Notes under the pieces: generated by a model
What the model was told of the DNA's origin: nothing
The model's database searches: none
Seen by the model: the letters and a program-made list of their open reading frames with translations, nothing else
In this document: piece by piece, positions 1 to 9,643 of the stretch
Layout of the letters: each line of letters begins with the position of its first letter
Numbering within the stretch: position 1 is the stretch's first letter
From: Photobacterium arenosum
GTDB lineage: Bacteria; Pseudomonadota; Gammaproteobacteria; Enterobacterales; Vibrionaceae
DNA length: 64,000 nucleotides
Assembly: GCF_014841115.1 (NCBI RefSeq)
Contig: NZ_JACYTP010000003.1
Span: forward strand, 248,001-312,000
Reading direction: 5' to 3'
Made by a program: the position numbers and the translations under genes

Positions 1-1378
1 GCGAGCTGAAAATATGCTGTGGCATAAACTGCCTAAGTCGATCTATTTCCGCCGTGGCAGCCTGCCTGTGGCGCTGACGGATCTGGAAGATAAGAAACGT
101 GCCTTTCTGGTGACCGACCGTTTCCTGTTTAACAACGGCTATGCCGATGAAGTGATGACGCTGCTCAAAGCACAGGGCATAGATGTCCATGCTTTCTACG
201 ATGTGGAAGCCGATCCAACACTGACGATCGTCAAAAAAGGTGCGGAAGCCATGAAGAGCTTCCAGCCTGATGTGATCATTGCACTGGGTGGCGGTTCACC
301 GATGGACGCCGCGAAAATCATGTGGGTGATGTATGAACATCCGGATACCCACTTCGAAGAGCTGGCGATGCGCTTTATGGATATCCGTAAACGTATCTAC
401 AAATTCCCGAAAATGGGTAAAAAAGCAGAGTTGGTTTGTATTACAACCACGTCAGGGACGGGGTCTGAAGTGACGCCGTTTGCGGTCGTCACCGATGATG
501 AAACAGGCGCGAAATACCCGCTGGCTGATTATGAGCTGACACCTCAGATGGCAATCGTTGATGCCAATCTGGTAATGAACATGCCAAAATCACTGACTGC
601 GTTTGGTGGTTATGACGCTGTGACCCATGCGTTGGAAGCCTATGTGTCTGTGCTGGCAAACGAGTATTCAGATGGCCAGGCATTGCAGGCACTGCAACTG
701 CTCAAGCAATACCTGCCTTCCAGCTATGCCAACGGTGCGAAAGACCCGATTGCCCGTGAGAAAGTCCATAACGCGGCAACCATCGCCGGTATTGCTTTTG
801 CCAATGCGTTCCTGGGCGTCTGTCACTCTATGGCACACAAGATAGGTGCTGAGTTCCATATTCCACATGGTCTGGCAAATGCCTTGCTGATTGCGAATGT
901 GGTGCGCTATAACGCGAACGACAATCCAACCAAGCAGACGGCTTTCTCTCAGTACGACCGCCCGCAAGCTCGTCGTCGCTATGCCGAAGTGGCTGATCAC
1001 CTGGGCCTTTCTCAGCCCGGTGACCGTACCGCACAGAAAATTGAGCGCTTGCTGAGCTGGCTGGATGCACTGAAAGACGATTTGGATATTCCTAAGTCAA
1101 TTCAGGCGGCAGGGGTATCAGAATCTGACTTCCTGGCGAAACTGGATGAACTGGCTGTCGAAGCCTTTGATGATCAGTGCACCGGCGCGAACCCGCGTTA
1201 TCCGCTGATTGCAGAGCTGAAAGAGGTGCTACTGGCTTCTTATTACGGAAAGGCGTATGTCGAAGGCGAAACCTTTGAAGGCACGACTGTGATTAAGAAG
1301 AATGCAGATCAAAAACCTGCGGAAGTCATTCAGGCTGCTCCTGCGGCCCGAAGCAAGAAGGTTGCGGCTAAGGCTTGA
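1..1378 (+). CDS. adhE: Bifunctional aldehyde-alcohol dehydrogenase AdhE, C-terminal part
   Basis: Partial gene. The frame is open to the window edge (from base 2) and reads R-A-E-N before the first Met at 14, so that Met is internal. What is present is the iron-dependent alcohol dehydrogenase half: the NAD-binding GGGSPMDAAK motif, the TTTSGTGSEVTPFAV stretch, and the metal-ligand His cluster around GVCHSMAHK and HIPHG. The CoA-acylating aldehyde dehydrogenase half, about 445 residues in the E. coli protein, lies outside. AdhE reduces acetyl-CoA to ethanol in fermentation and forms spirosomes in the cytoplasm. The Lys/Ala-rich tail is typical. The sequence matches enterobacterial AdhE nearly residue for residue over long stretches. 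A terminator follows at 1401. Confidence 0.97.
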   Translation, partial: RAENMLWHKLPKSIYFRRGSLPVALTDLEDKKRAFLVTDRFLFNNGYADEVMTLLKAQGIDVHAFYDVEADPTLTIVKKGAEAMKSFQPDVIIALGGGSPMDAAKIMWVMYEHPDTHFEELAMRFMDIRKRIYKFPKMGKKAELVCITTTSGTGSEVTPFAVVTDDETGAKYPLADYELTPQMAIVDANLVMNMPKSLTAFGGYDAVTHALEAYVSVLANEYSDGQALQALQLLKQYLPSSYANGAKDPIAREKVHNAATIAGIAFANAFLGVCHSMAHKIGAEFHIPHGLANALLIANVVRYNANDNPTKQTAFSQYDRPQARRRYAEVADHLGLSQPGDRTAQKIERLLSWLDALKDDLDIPKSIQAAGVSESDFLAKLDELAVEAFDDQCTGANPRYPLIAELKEVLLASYYGKAYVEGETFEGTTVIKKNADQKPAEVIQAAPAARSKKVAAKA

Positions 1379-1400
1379 TAGCCTATCGCTGAGTGAAACA

Positions 1401-1427
1401 AAAACCCGCCATCTGGCGGGTTTTTTT
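1401..1427 (+). terminator. Rho-independent terminator of adhE
   Basis: The arms AACCCGCC and GGCGGGTT enclose the loop ATCT and are followed by a run of T. It lies 22 bases after the adhE stop. Confidence 0.9.
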
Positions 1428-1504
1428 ATACCATTTGCAGATTACGGCCTATGGCATTAGTAGATTGCGAGGACAAAGACGGGACTCGCTGCAGTGACAG
1501 GGGA

Positions 1505-2194
1505 TCAGACCACTTCAGCTTCAATCATTCTGCCATTGAAATAGTCGTTCGAGACTATGTACTCAGCACTACGGGCAATTTCATACTGCATGGGCAGGCT
1601 GAGTAGGGTGCTGGGTGGCAGATCATGCCGCTCATCAAAGATCAGCGGGAAAACGCCACCAACACGAATTTTGTACTGCGCCAGCTCTTTGGACCAGCTT
1701 TGAGTAAAGCCCGCCAGCATGGCTTTGGAACTGCTGCTCAAAGGTATGGGATTATCCGGCCGGCAAGCAGCTAAATTGATAATCACACCGGACTGGTGAT
1801 GTTCGCGCATGTAGCTTGCGGTCTGTTTGCCAAAGGAAAGAAACGCTGATGTACCTTCCGTCATGAGCTGGCAGAATTCTTCAACTGAGGTCTGGGTTAA
1901 GAGCATGGGAATATCGACACCCAGCCAGCAGTTGATCAGTACATCGATTTTTCCGTATTGTTCGTGTACCGCATGAATGGCACTGGCAATAGTGGCTTCT
2001 TTATTATCGGAAAGACAAAGTGCATAGCACTCGCTGCCTTTGGCTAAACATTCCTGATGGTTGATGTGCAATCGTTCACTGTCTGTATCTACCAGGGCTA
2101 TCCGTGCGCCTAATGAAGAGAAATGGAACGATGCGGCTTTTCCTAATGGGCAGCCTGCAGCAGTAATAAGAATAACTGAGTCTGCAATATTCAT
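1505..2194 (-). CDS. SDR-family protein with degenerate active site
   Basis: A 229-residue Rossmann-fold protein of the short-chain dehydrogenase/reductase family: N-terminal beta-alpha-beta with ALVDTDSERL, the KIDVLIN strand, and a C-terminal SKAMLAGFTQSWSKEL helix. The family's key residues are changed. The glycine motif reads T11-A-A-G-C-P-L-G18 instead of TGxxxGxG, the NNAG motif reads N88-C-W-L, the catalytic Ser position near 142 is Ala, and the YxxxK motif is S153-S-S-S-K157, so the catalytic Tyr is lost while Lys remains. It may be a pseudoenzyme or a scaffold. The start is set by AGGAAG upstream of the ATG. It is a monocistronic minus-strand gene facing adhE. Family assignment is firm; function unknown. 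Confidence 0.8.
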   Translation of the reverse strand: MNIADSVILITAAGCPLGKAASFHFSSLGARIALVDTDSERLHINHQECLAKGSECYALCLSDNKEATIASAIHAVHEQYGKIDVLINCWLGVDIPMLLTQTSVEEFCQLMTEGTSAFLSFGKQTASYMREHHQSGVIINLAACRPDNPIPLSSSSKAMLAGFTQSWSKELAQYKIRVGGVFPLIFDERHDLPPSTLLSLPMQYEIARSAEYIVSNDYFNGRMIEAEVV

Positions 2195-2441
2195 AGCGCA
2201 ATCTTCCTATATGTGGATACCTAGAAGTCGTAACAGCAATGACGGCTTTAACCATCCTCACCTTCACTATTCAATAAACTAATAACACCCTGATAATGTT
2301 AAATCTTAGTTAAGTACGCAGGTAAAGCGGCATTGAATTGTTTGGCATATGACGCTTGTCACGAAATTTAGTACTTTGTGAGATGTCGCGAAAAAATTGC
2401 TTAATTGACTGAAAAATAACGAAAAGAAAAGGTGATGGTGA

Positions 2442-2963
2442 TCAGCAGACCTTAGCAACGGCGCCGTACATTTCAGCGGAACGTTTGGCTCGGATAAGGT
2501 TAAGGTAGAGATCCTGCGGGGACCCTTTGATCGGTTCCGGCTGGGTGGGAGGCAGGCGGCGGCGCTCATGCCCGGACAGGTTATGGTACAGCTCTTCAGG
2601 CAAACCTTTAGTGTCCTGGGGGGGGAACGTTATTGCTATGGGTTGTAACGAGCTGAGTAAGCGGGTTGCGGAAAGCCCGCCATAATGGAACGCTCGTGAC
2701 TGCTCTGCACCACGGGGATAGCAGAACTCGGATGTCGATAGCGGGGCAGGGTCTTGCAATTCGAAATAAGAGCGCAACTGCTCTTCTGTGGTCGCAGGAG
2801 GCAGCGGTTTTTCGGTCGGCGTGGTTTCCAGATAATCCGGCGATAACATAGCCAGCATCAGTGCGAAGTCAGATCGGCGCCCCTGCTCAACCGCGCGGTT
2901 GAGCTGGTTACCAAGCTGCACTTCACTGATAAGCTGTGCTTTGTCTATGGTATGGATTTGCAT
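2442..2963 (-). CDS. Hypothetical protein with a duplicated KGxPxxLYxNL motif
   Basis: A 173-residue soluble protein that I do not recognise; no signal peptide or membrane segment is visible. The N-terminal third (to about residue 50) is helical and contains an LNRAVEQGRRSDFALMLAML segment. The C-terminal third carries an imperfect internal repeat: KGLPEELYHNLSGHERR and KGSPQDLYLNLIRAKRS, about 30 residues apart, each preceded by a Pro-rich linker. GGAC lies just upstream of the ATG. Codon use looks like that of its neighbours, so it is probably a real gene. It stands alone between the SDR gene and the C-S lyase gene, both on the same strand, without close coupling. Confidence 0.7.
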   Translation of the reverse strand: MQIHTIDKAQLISEVQLGNQLNRAVEQGRRSDFALMLAMLSPDYLETTPTEKPLPPATTEEQLRSYFELQDPAPLSTSEFCYPRGAEQSRAFHYGGLSATRLLSSLQPIAITFPPQDTKGLPEELYHNLSGHERRRLPPTQPEPIKGSPQDLYLNLIRAKRSAEMYGAVAKVC

Positions 2964-3051
2964 GGAGTCCGACAGAAATTAAAACCAGTGTTATCTCTAT
3001 CGGACAGTCAGTGAAAATCTTTAGCGAGATTGTCTATCAGATGGCTAATTA

Positions 3052-4200
3052 TTAACCGATTGATTCAATGGCGTTCTTCATGCGCGATAGCGCCAGCTCT
3101 AAAGTCTGGCTGGTACAGGCAAAATTCATTCTGACAAATCCGGAATGGCCAAAATCTGCGCCAGACGAAAAGCCAACACCGGCGGCTTCAAAGAAGGCAT
3201 GCGGGTTTGCCACAGGCAGGCCGGAGGCATCAATCCAGGCCAGATAGGTCGCTTCAATCGGATGCAGTGTGAGCCCCGGCATACTGTTAATGGCTGTCAT
3301 CAGCCTGTCTCTGTGCTGACGCAGATAGTGGAGCTGATTGTCGAGCCACGGCTGGCAATCACGGTATGCGGCTTCGGCGGCCGTATAGGCCAGCACATTG
3401 ACCTCAGGCACTATGCCAGCCCGCGTCCGGTTGAAACGGCGTCGTAGCTCGAAACTCGGAATAATTGCCATTGATGCGCCAAGACCGGCAATGTTAAAGG
3501 TCTTGCTCGGTGCTATCAGGGTGATGGATCGCTGTGCGGCATCGTCATCCAGACTGGCAAAGGGAATATGGCGGGCGTTCTCATTGAGGAGCAAATCGCA
3601 GTGGATTTCATCGGAACAGACATACAGGTCATGCTTTTTGGCAAAGCTGTGCAGCGCTTCCAACTCCTGACGCGTGTAGACGGTACCGCCGGGATTTAAG
3701 GGGTTACAGAACAGCAACAGCTTGCTATCGGTCGGGATCTCAGTTGCCGCTAAATCCAACAGCCAGCGGCCTTGCTGCAGTGTTACGGGGGAGTAGGCCA
3801 GAGGGCGTGAAGCGTATTTTGCCGCACTAAAAAATTTCGGGTACACCGGCTTGGGACTGACAACGGCCTGATGTTGCTCGGTACAGGCACGAACAGCCAG
3901 ATTGAGACCACAGACCAGACCGGGTAAATAAACAATCCACTCCGGTTTGATCTGCCAGTTATAGAGCGTCGCCATGCGCTCAACGATCAGCTCGCTGAGC
4001 GATGCAGGCACGGAACCATAGCCAAAGACGCCGTGATCGACATGCTGGTGGAGGGCGTGTGTGATCGCATCCGGTACTCTGAAGTCACTGTCTGCCACCC
4101 ACATAGGCAGAACATCCTTTCCCTGATACTTCAGCCACTTTGTACTGTTGCTCTTGGTGCGATCCACCGGCTGGTCAAATAAACGCAGGATCTCTGACAT
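3052..4200 (-). CDS. PatB/MalY-type PLP-dependent cysteine-S-conjugate beta-lyase
   Basis: A 382-residue fold-type I PLP enzyme of the MalY/PatB group. Family features seen: N-terminal KWLKYQGKDVLPMWVADSDF (the MWVADMDF-like signature), NPLNPGGTVYTRQEL, CSDEIHCDL (the Asp that contacts the pyridine nitrogen), and the Schiff-base Lys in APSKTFNIAGLG. Members cleave cystathionine or cysteine conjugates to pyruvate, ammonia and a thiol; MalY also dampens maltose regulation in E. coli. Substrate here cannot be told. A GGAG ribosome site lies six bases before the ATG. The length is typical. It has its own unit between unrelated genes. Confidence 0.88.
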   Translation of the reverse strand: MSEILRLFDQPVDRTKSNSTKWLKYQGKDVLPMWVADSDFRVPDAITHALHQHVDHGVFGYGSVPASLSELIVERMATLYNWQIKPEWIVYLPGLVCGLNLAVRACTEQHQAVVSPKPVYPKFFSAAKYASRPLAYSPVTLQQGRWLLDLAATEIPTDSKLLLFCNPLNPGGTVYTRQELEALHSFAKKHDLYVCSDEIHCDLLLNENARHIPFASLDDDAAQRSITLIAPSKTFNIAGLGASMAIIPSFELRRRFNRTRAGIVPEVNVLAYTAAEAAYRDCQPWLDNQLHYLRQHRDRLMTAINSMPGLTLHPIEATYLAWIDASGLPVANPHAFFEAAGVGFSSGADFGHSGFVRMNFACTSQTLELALSRMKNAIESIG

Positions 4201-4273
4201 AGGCTCTCCAATAACCAGTTGAAATCAATGAATATGATGACTCAGCTATTATGCGCCTAATTGGCCTGAAGAA

Positions 4274-4300
4274 GAAAGCCCCAGCCGAAAACCGGGGCTT
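4274..4300 (-). terminator. Terminator of the protease/transglutaminase-like/ATP-grasp unit
   Basis: Read on the minus strand, AAGCCCC and GGGGCTT pair around an 11-base loop and are followed by a T/C-rich tail. It sits 10 bases after the ATP-grasp gene. Confidence 0.75.
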
Positions 4301-4309
4301 GAGAGGTAA

Positions 4310-5281
4310 TCAGAACAGGGGCTTAGCACCAAACTGCTCGGCAGCATAGGCGACGCGTTCAGCCGGAGAGGGCATCTTGGACGGCGTGCCCAGGCTTTCA
4401 ATGTGATGAAGTCGCGGCAGCAACCCGCAGCCATTGGCGGTCTGGATCGCAAGGCCAGGCCGGGCATTCAGCTCCAATACCATAGGACCTTTGACTTTAT
4501 CCAGTACCATGTCAGTGCCCAGATAGCCCAGTCCTGTCATTTCCCAGGCACTGGCTGCCAGTTCCAGTAACTTCAGCCAGTTGGGTACGGTGAGCTCGCT
4601 GAGCAATCTTTCAGTATCCGGGTGACGTTCTACCGGCAGGTTAAACTGCACCGCACGAACGGCTTTGCCGGAGGCGATATCAATGCCGACCCCGACGGCT
4701 CCCTGGTGAAGGTTGGCTTTGCCGTCGGAGGCCGCGGTAGAACAACGCATCATGGCCATGACAGGGTAACCTTTAAATACAATCACCCGTATATCCGGTA
4801 CCCCTTCAAAGCTGAACCCGTCGAAGACATTATCAAACTGGATCAGATTTTCGACCATGGCCACATCGTTCTTGCCGCCGAGCGAAAAAAGCCCGGCCAG
4901 GGTATTAGTGATGTGTCTTTCAACATCCTGCTTATTAATCACAGCCCCTGACGGTTTGGTGTATAAACCGTTTTCGTGTTTGATAATGACAAGAATCCCT
5001 TTCCCGCCGGAGCCTTGAGCCGGTTTGATAACAAAGCCCGGCCAGTCACGCACCATGTCGTGAATTTCTTTGACGTGAACCTGGCTTCTTATCACACCGA
5101 TCAGTTCAGGCACGGTGGCTCCCGCACGCTGGGCGATGATCTTGGTTTTCAGTTTATCATCGACAAGCGGATACAGACTGCGGTCGTTGTAGCGGCCGAT
5201 ATAGCTGTGATTGCGCTTGTTCATGCCCATGATGCCGCGTTCGCGCAGACGCCACGGCGTAGTATAACGCGATAAAAACAT
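4310..5281 (-). CDS. RimK-related ATP-grasp ligase (alpha-L-glutamate ligase-like)
   Basis: A 323-residue ATP-grasp enzyme, of the subfamily annotated as alpha-L-glutamate ligase-like, that accompanies transglutaminase-like membrane proteins. Visible: FVIKPAQGSGGKGILVI (ATP-binding Lys and Gly-rich loop), DIRVIVFKGYPVMAMMR, GYLGTDMVLD and VLELNARPGLAIQ with the Mg-binding Glu and Asn. By family it should form an amide or peptide bond using ATP; the acceptor is unknown. The start lies 3 bases after the stop of the upstream gene, with its GGAGG site inside that gene, so translation is coupled. It is third in a three-gene minus-strand unit that ends at the terminator at 4300. Confidence 0.88.
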   Translation of the reverse strand: MFLSRYTTPWRLRERGIMGMNKRNHSYIGRYNDRSLYPLVDDKLKTKIIAQRAGATVPELIGVIRSQVHVKEIHDMVRDWPGFVIKPAQGSGGKGILVIIKHENGLYTKPSGAVINKQDVERHITNTLAGLFSLGGKNDVAMVENLIQFDNVFDGFSFEGVPDIRVIVFKGYPVMAMMRCSTAASDGKANLHQGAVGVGIDIASGKAVRAVQFNLPVERHPDTERLLSELTVPNWLKLLELAASAWEMTGLGYLGTDMVLDKVKGPMVLELNARPGLAIQTANGCGLLPRLHHIESLGTPSKMPSPAERVAYAAEQFGAKPLF

Positions 5282-5284
5282 GGC

Positions 5285-6790
5285 TTAATCCTCCGCTAAC
5301 GGCTTAAAGCGTCGTAGCTCACTCAGGCGGTAGCCTGTGTAGTTACCCAGCATCAGGATCATTGCCATTATAATGAGTTGCAGGCCGATAAAGTTAAAGG
5401 TTAAGTGACGAACCAGATCATTGGTCATGACCAGATACACTATGATAGCCGTTAACAGCGAGCCACCACCCTGAATAAAGACCTCTTTTGCCCCTTCTTC
5501 TTCCCACAGAATCGACATACGCTCAATCGTCCAGGACAGGATGATCATCGGGAAGAAGGTGATCGTCAGACCTTCTACCAGGCCAATTTTGAAGGCCACC
5601 ACGGTAAAGATCGAAATAATGAGTATTACAGTCACTATGACGGCGGATATTCGGGCCACAAGCAGCAAGTTCAGCCGCGACAGGTAGCTGCGTATGATTA
5701 AACCTGTGCCAACGATAAGCAGAAAACCCAGTACACCGGTAATCAGCTGAGTCTGCACAAAGGCCACTGCAATCAGCACCGGCATGAATGTCCCTGAGGT
5801 TTTCAGGCCCACTATGACCCTGAGGAAGACTACAATCAACGCGCCTATCGGTACCAGCATGATGGTTTTGAACATCGCCTGCTCCTCAATAGGCAGGCTG
5901 TGTATTGAGAAGTTCAGCAGATCTTCAGCCTGGATTTTTTCACGGGTTGCCTGCTGCGGGGTAATATCCTGCGAAATAATCGAGAAGCTGATATTGGAGT
6001 TACGGCCGCCTATGACATCCAGCAAGGAATGACCTTGCTGATTCCAGACCAGTACATCGTTAGGTTTACCTTCCTGTCCTGTCTGCGGGTCAAATAAATG
6101 CCATTTCTCGCCGCCCCAGACTTCCACCATAGGGCTGATGCTTTGGCGACGGCGGCCATCTTCGAGCTGTAAGCCACCCACGATGCGGGCATTTATCCCT
6201 TCCATCGAGAGTAAGAAAACCACCACATTTTCCCGCGGAAAAGCATTGAGCAGCAAAGAGGCGTTTTGGTTATTCCTGTCATTGAGCTGTTTCAGTATTT
6301 CCCGGGTCAGCGTCAGATTGTCCGCCGACAGGGTTCTAGCCTGAACCAGCATGGCTTTGGCTGCCGTTTCCTGAGGGTTATCAAGGCTGGGAGCTTCAGG
6401 CTTGCCTCTCGGTTTATCGGTCGAGAAACTGGCCAGCGGGTCGACAAGCATCTGTGTTTTGTAATAAAGCACCTGTTTGCCGGATGCCTGACGAATTGAC
6501 CATTCCGCCCGGCGTCCCTGATCGGTATCGATCAGTGCAACGCCATAGCCAGGTGATGAGGTGCTTTCGTCGATTTGCGTGAAGCCCTGCTGTGATTCCG
6601 GTGCGGCCATTGATACTTTGACCGGCTTGCCGATGGCATCAAACTCCACTCTGGCTTCCAGCTCCCACAAGGCGCGCTCTTCGCCCGGTGTCCAAGGCAC
6701 ACCGTAAATATCATGGCGGTAGAGACTGAGCGCTGTCCCGGCAATGACGAGCAAGGTGATGAGAAAATAAAACGGAATTCTTGACGTCAT
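5285..6790 (-). CDS. Membrane protein: inactive transglutaminase-like domain plus 7-TM region
   Basis: 501 residues. The start is placed at the ATG at 6790 because AGAGG lies 5 bases upstream; a TTG 12 codons earlier would only add a polar tail. Order: N-terminal membrane anchor (residues 4-22), a periplasmic region of about 290 residues resembling transglutaminase but described as inactive in this family (motif WGGEKWHLFDPQTG), then about seven membrane helices from roughly residue 315 to 480. Only the middle gene of the set spans the membrane, so it may link the exported protease-like lipoprotein to the cytoplasmic ATP-grasp ligase; that link is inference. Function is not established. Confidence 0.85.
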   Translation of the reverse strand: MTSRIPFYFLITLLVIAGTALSLYRHDIYGVPWTPGEERALWELEARVEFDAIGKPVKVSMAAPESQQGFTQIDESTSSPGYGVALIDTDQGRRAEWSIRQASGKQVLYYKTQMLVDPLASFSTDKPRGKPEAPSLDNPQETAAKAMLVQARTLSADNLTLTREILKQLNDRNNQNASLLLNAFPRENVVVFLLSMEGINARIVGGLQLEDGRRRQSISPMVEVWGGEKWHLFDPQTGQEGKPNDVLVWNQQGHSLLDVIGGRNSNISFSIISQDITPQQATREKIQAEDLLNFSIHSLPIEEQAMFKTIMLVPIGALIVVFLRVIVGLKTSGTFMPVLIAVAFVQTQLITGVLGFLLIVGTGLIIRSYLSRLNLLLVARISAVIVTVILIISIFTVVAFKIGLVEGLTITFFPMIILSWTIERMSILWEEEGAKEVFIQGGGSLLTAIIVYLVMTNDLVRHLTFNFIGLQLIIMAMILMLGNYTGYRLSELRRFKPLAED

Positions 6791-6887
6791 GACAACCTCT
6801 AATTTTTCCTTTATTGGTTGAAGCAAACGAAACGATGAAAACGAAAATGGGGCTATGACAAGCTGTCATGCCCCAAACTGAAAACGG

Positions 6888-7643
6888 TTATCGCCCTTGG
6901 ATGAATTGTTTACCGACATCAACGAGTGCGACGTCTTTAAAGAATTCCCGCCCAAGCAACACCGGATATGTCATCTGTGTTCGGTCTGCCAGGGTAAACT
7001 GTGCTTTCTCATGCAATTTGCCGAGTTTAAGCCACATTTCAACCACCGGGCGCCGCTCGGTATCGTCGGCGGAAGACTGGCGAATTTTCACCCAGCGGAC
7101 AATCGGGGCTTCCATGATTTGATCGGCTGGCTGATTCTCTTCCCCGCTGTGGCTGAGATTGAATTTGGCCCACTGTTTGCCATCCCGTTCAAAGATCTGG
7201 ACATCCAGTGCGTTGATCGAAGAAGTTGTCGCACCCGTGTCAACCCGTGCTTTAAAAAAGGATTGCACTGAGTCCAGCCAGATCCATTCTTCTTCACCCA
7301 GGATAACTTTGCCATGGGCAGTTTTAGGATCGATATCAATAGTTTTTTGTGGTACCGGCACTATTTTTTTCTCAACAATGACTTCAGGTTTAGACGATGA
7401 AACAGAAGCAACTTTATTCAGTTCTTCTGACATTGATGATAGCTCTTTTTCTAACTTAGCAATGTTTTCATTTTGCTCATTTATTTGTTGCGACATGCGA
7501 TTAAGTCGAAAATGGACATTGGTTTCCATCATCTCAATCGCAGTCAGTGTATTCGTTTCCCGCTGCGGGCTGGGTTCGGTTTTCAGCATTGAGCAGCCGG
7601 AAATAAATGTCAATGCAATAAAGGTTACGCTGCGGCCAAGCAT
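6888..7643 (-). CDS. Retropepsin-like (RimB/'ATP-dependent zinc protease' family) lipoprotein
   Basis: 251 residues from the ATG at 7643, preceded by GGGAG; an upstream in-frame extension reads through sequence unlike a signal peptide. The N-terminus MLGRSVTFIALTFISGC is a lipoprotein signal with lipobox I-S-G-C. A coiled-coil stretch (about residues 35-75) leads to the C-terminal domain, which has the retropepsin motif VDTGATTSSINA and the GREFF motif. The family carries a historical 'zinc protease' name, but the D-T-G-A motif points to an aspartic protease fold. It is first in the unit with the membrane and ligase genes. The lipobox residue after Cys is Ser, suggesting sorting to the outer membrane. 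Confidence 0.85.
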   Translation of the reverse strand: MLGRSVTFIALTFISGCSMLKTEPSPQRETNTLTAIEMMETNVHFRLNRMSQQINEQNENIAKLEKELSSMSEELNKVASVSSSKPEVIVEKKIVPVPQKTIDIDPKTAHGKVILGEEEWIWLDSVQSFFKARVDTGATTSSINALDVQIFERDGKQWAKFNLSHSGEENQPADQIMEAPIVRWVKIRQSSADDTERRPVVEMWLKLGKLHEKAQFTLADRTQMTYPVLLGREFFKDVALVDVGKQFIQGR

Positions 7644-7745
7644 GCTCACTCCCAAAAGTGGATATAGTGTAATTCTTAGTTTTTCTTTAGGGGGCCGTAG
7701 TTTAGCGTACAAAAAAGGATGCGGGTAGCACCCTTTTGTTAACAC

Positions 7746-8720
7746 TTAGTCAGGATTTACGGCGACCAGCACTGCGCGTCGGGGGGCTGGGTAGCCTTCT
7801 ATTGTTTTTGACGGGTCTTGCGGATCAAGATATTCCGGCAGTGAATTATTTGTCATCCAGTTGGTGGAGCGTTGCTCATCGGTGGTGGTGACACTTTCAT
7901 CAACAATCCGCACATCGACAAAACCGCTTTTCTCCAGCCAGACTTTCAGGGCTTTGGCAGAGGGGAAAAAGTAGACATTGTGCATCTGAGCATAACGGTG
8001 ACCTGGAACCAGTACCGCATTTTCATCGCCTTCAATCACTAAGGTTTCCAGCACCAGTTCACCGCCTTTGCGCAGCTGGTTTTTCAGCTGCAATAAGTGA
8101 TCAAGCGGCGAGTGGCGGTGATAGAGCACACCCATACTGAAGATGGTATCAAACGCTTTCAGTTCCGGCAGTTGTTCGATGCCCAGCGGTAGCAGGTACG
8201 CACGCTCATCCTGGCCCATCAGGCGACGGATCGCCTCGAACTGAATCAGGAACAGGTTTGAAGGATCGATCCCGACCGTCAGTGCGGCCCCTTCACCCAG
8301 CATACGCCACATGTGGTAGCCGTTGCCGCAACCGACATCCAGCACTTTACGGTGTTTGAGGGGAGAGATGTGCGGCAGAACGCGATCCCATTTCCAGTCG
8401 GAACGCCATTCGGTGTCGATGTGAATACCGTGGATATGGTACGGGCCTTTGCGCCAGGGGTGCAGCAGACGCAGTAAGCTTTCCAGGCGTTTTTGCTCAC
8501 CATCGGCTACCGGCACTTCATTCATGACACTGACTTGTGTTTTCAGGTCGATAAAGTCCGGCTTATCGGCAGGAAACTTCTTCAGCGCCCGAACCCAGCG
8601 GGCCATGTCGCCGTGCTGGGCGGTTTCCCAGTCGGATAATTGCTGCGGCAAAATGTTAAGCCAGGGACGCAGTTGCTCGTCATTGGCTAATAAGCGATAG
8701 AATTCTGAAAAGCTAAACAT
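7746..8720 (-). CDS. cmoB: tRNA U34 carboxymethyltransferase CmoB
   Basis: 324 residues, full length. CmoB transfers the carboxymethyl group of carboxy-SAM to 5-hydroxyuridine at the wobble position of tRNAs, giving cmo5U. Seen: the [18 protein letters not shown] signature, the SAM-binding loop [25 protein letters not shown] and [16 protein letters not shown], all typical of CmoB. It lies 30 bases downstream of cmoA in the same direction, so the enzyme that makes the cofactor and the one that uses it are co-transcribed. No oddities. Confidence 0.96.
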   Translation of the reverse strand: MFSFSEFYRLLANDEQLRPWLNILPQQLSDWETAQHGDMARWVRALKKFPADKPDFIDLKTQVSVMNEVPVADGEQKRLESLLRLLHPWRKGPYHIHGIHIDTEWRSDWKWDRVLPHISPLKHRKVLDVGCGNGYHMWRMLGEGAALTVGIDPSNLFLIQFEAIRRLMGQDERAYLLPLGIEQLPELKAFDTIFSMGVLYHRHSPLDHLLQLKNQLRKGGELVLETLVIEGDENAVLVPGHRYAQMHNVYFFPSAKALKVWLEKSGFVDVRIVDESVTTTDEQRSTNWMTNNSLPEYLDPQDPSKTIEGYPAPRRAVLVAVNPD

Positions 8721-8750
8721 GGAGCGTCAAAGTTACCTTAATTTCGTTAA

Positions 8751-9620
<870 letters not shown>

Positions 9621-9643
9621 TTACAGGGCAGGTCAGGCAGGAT

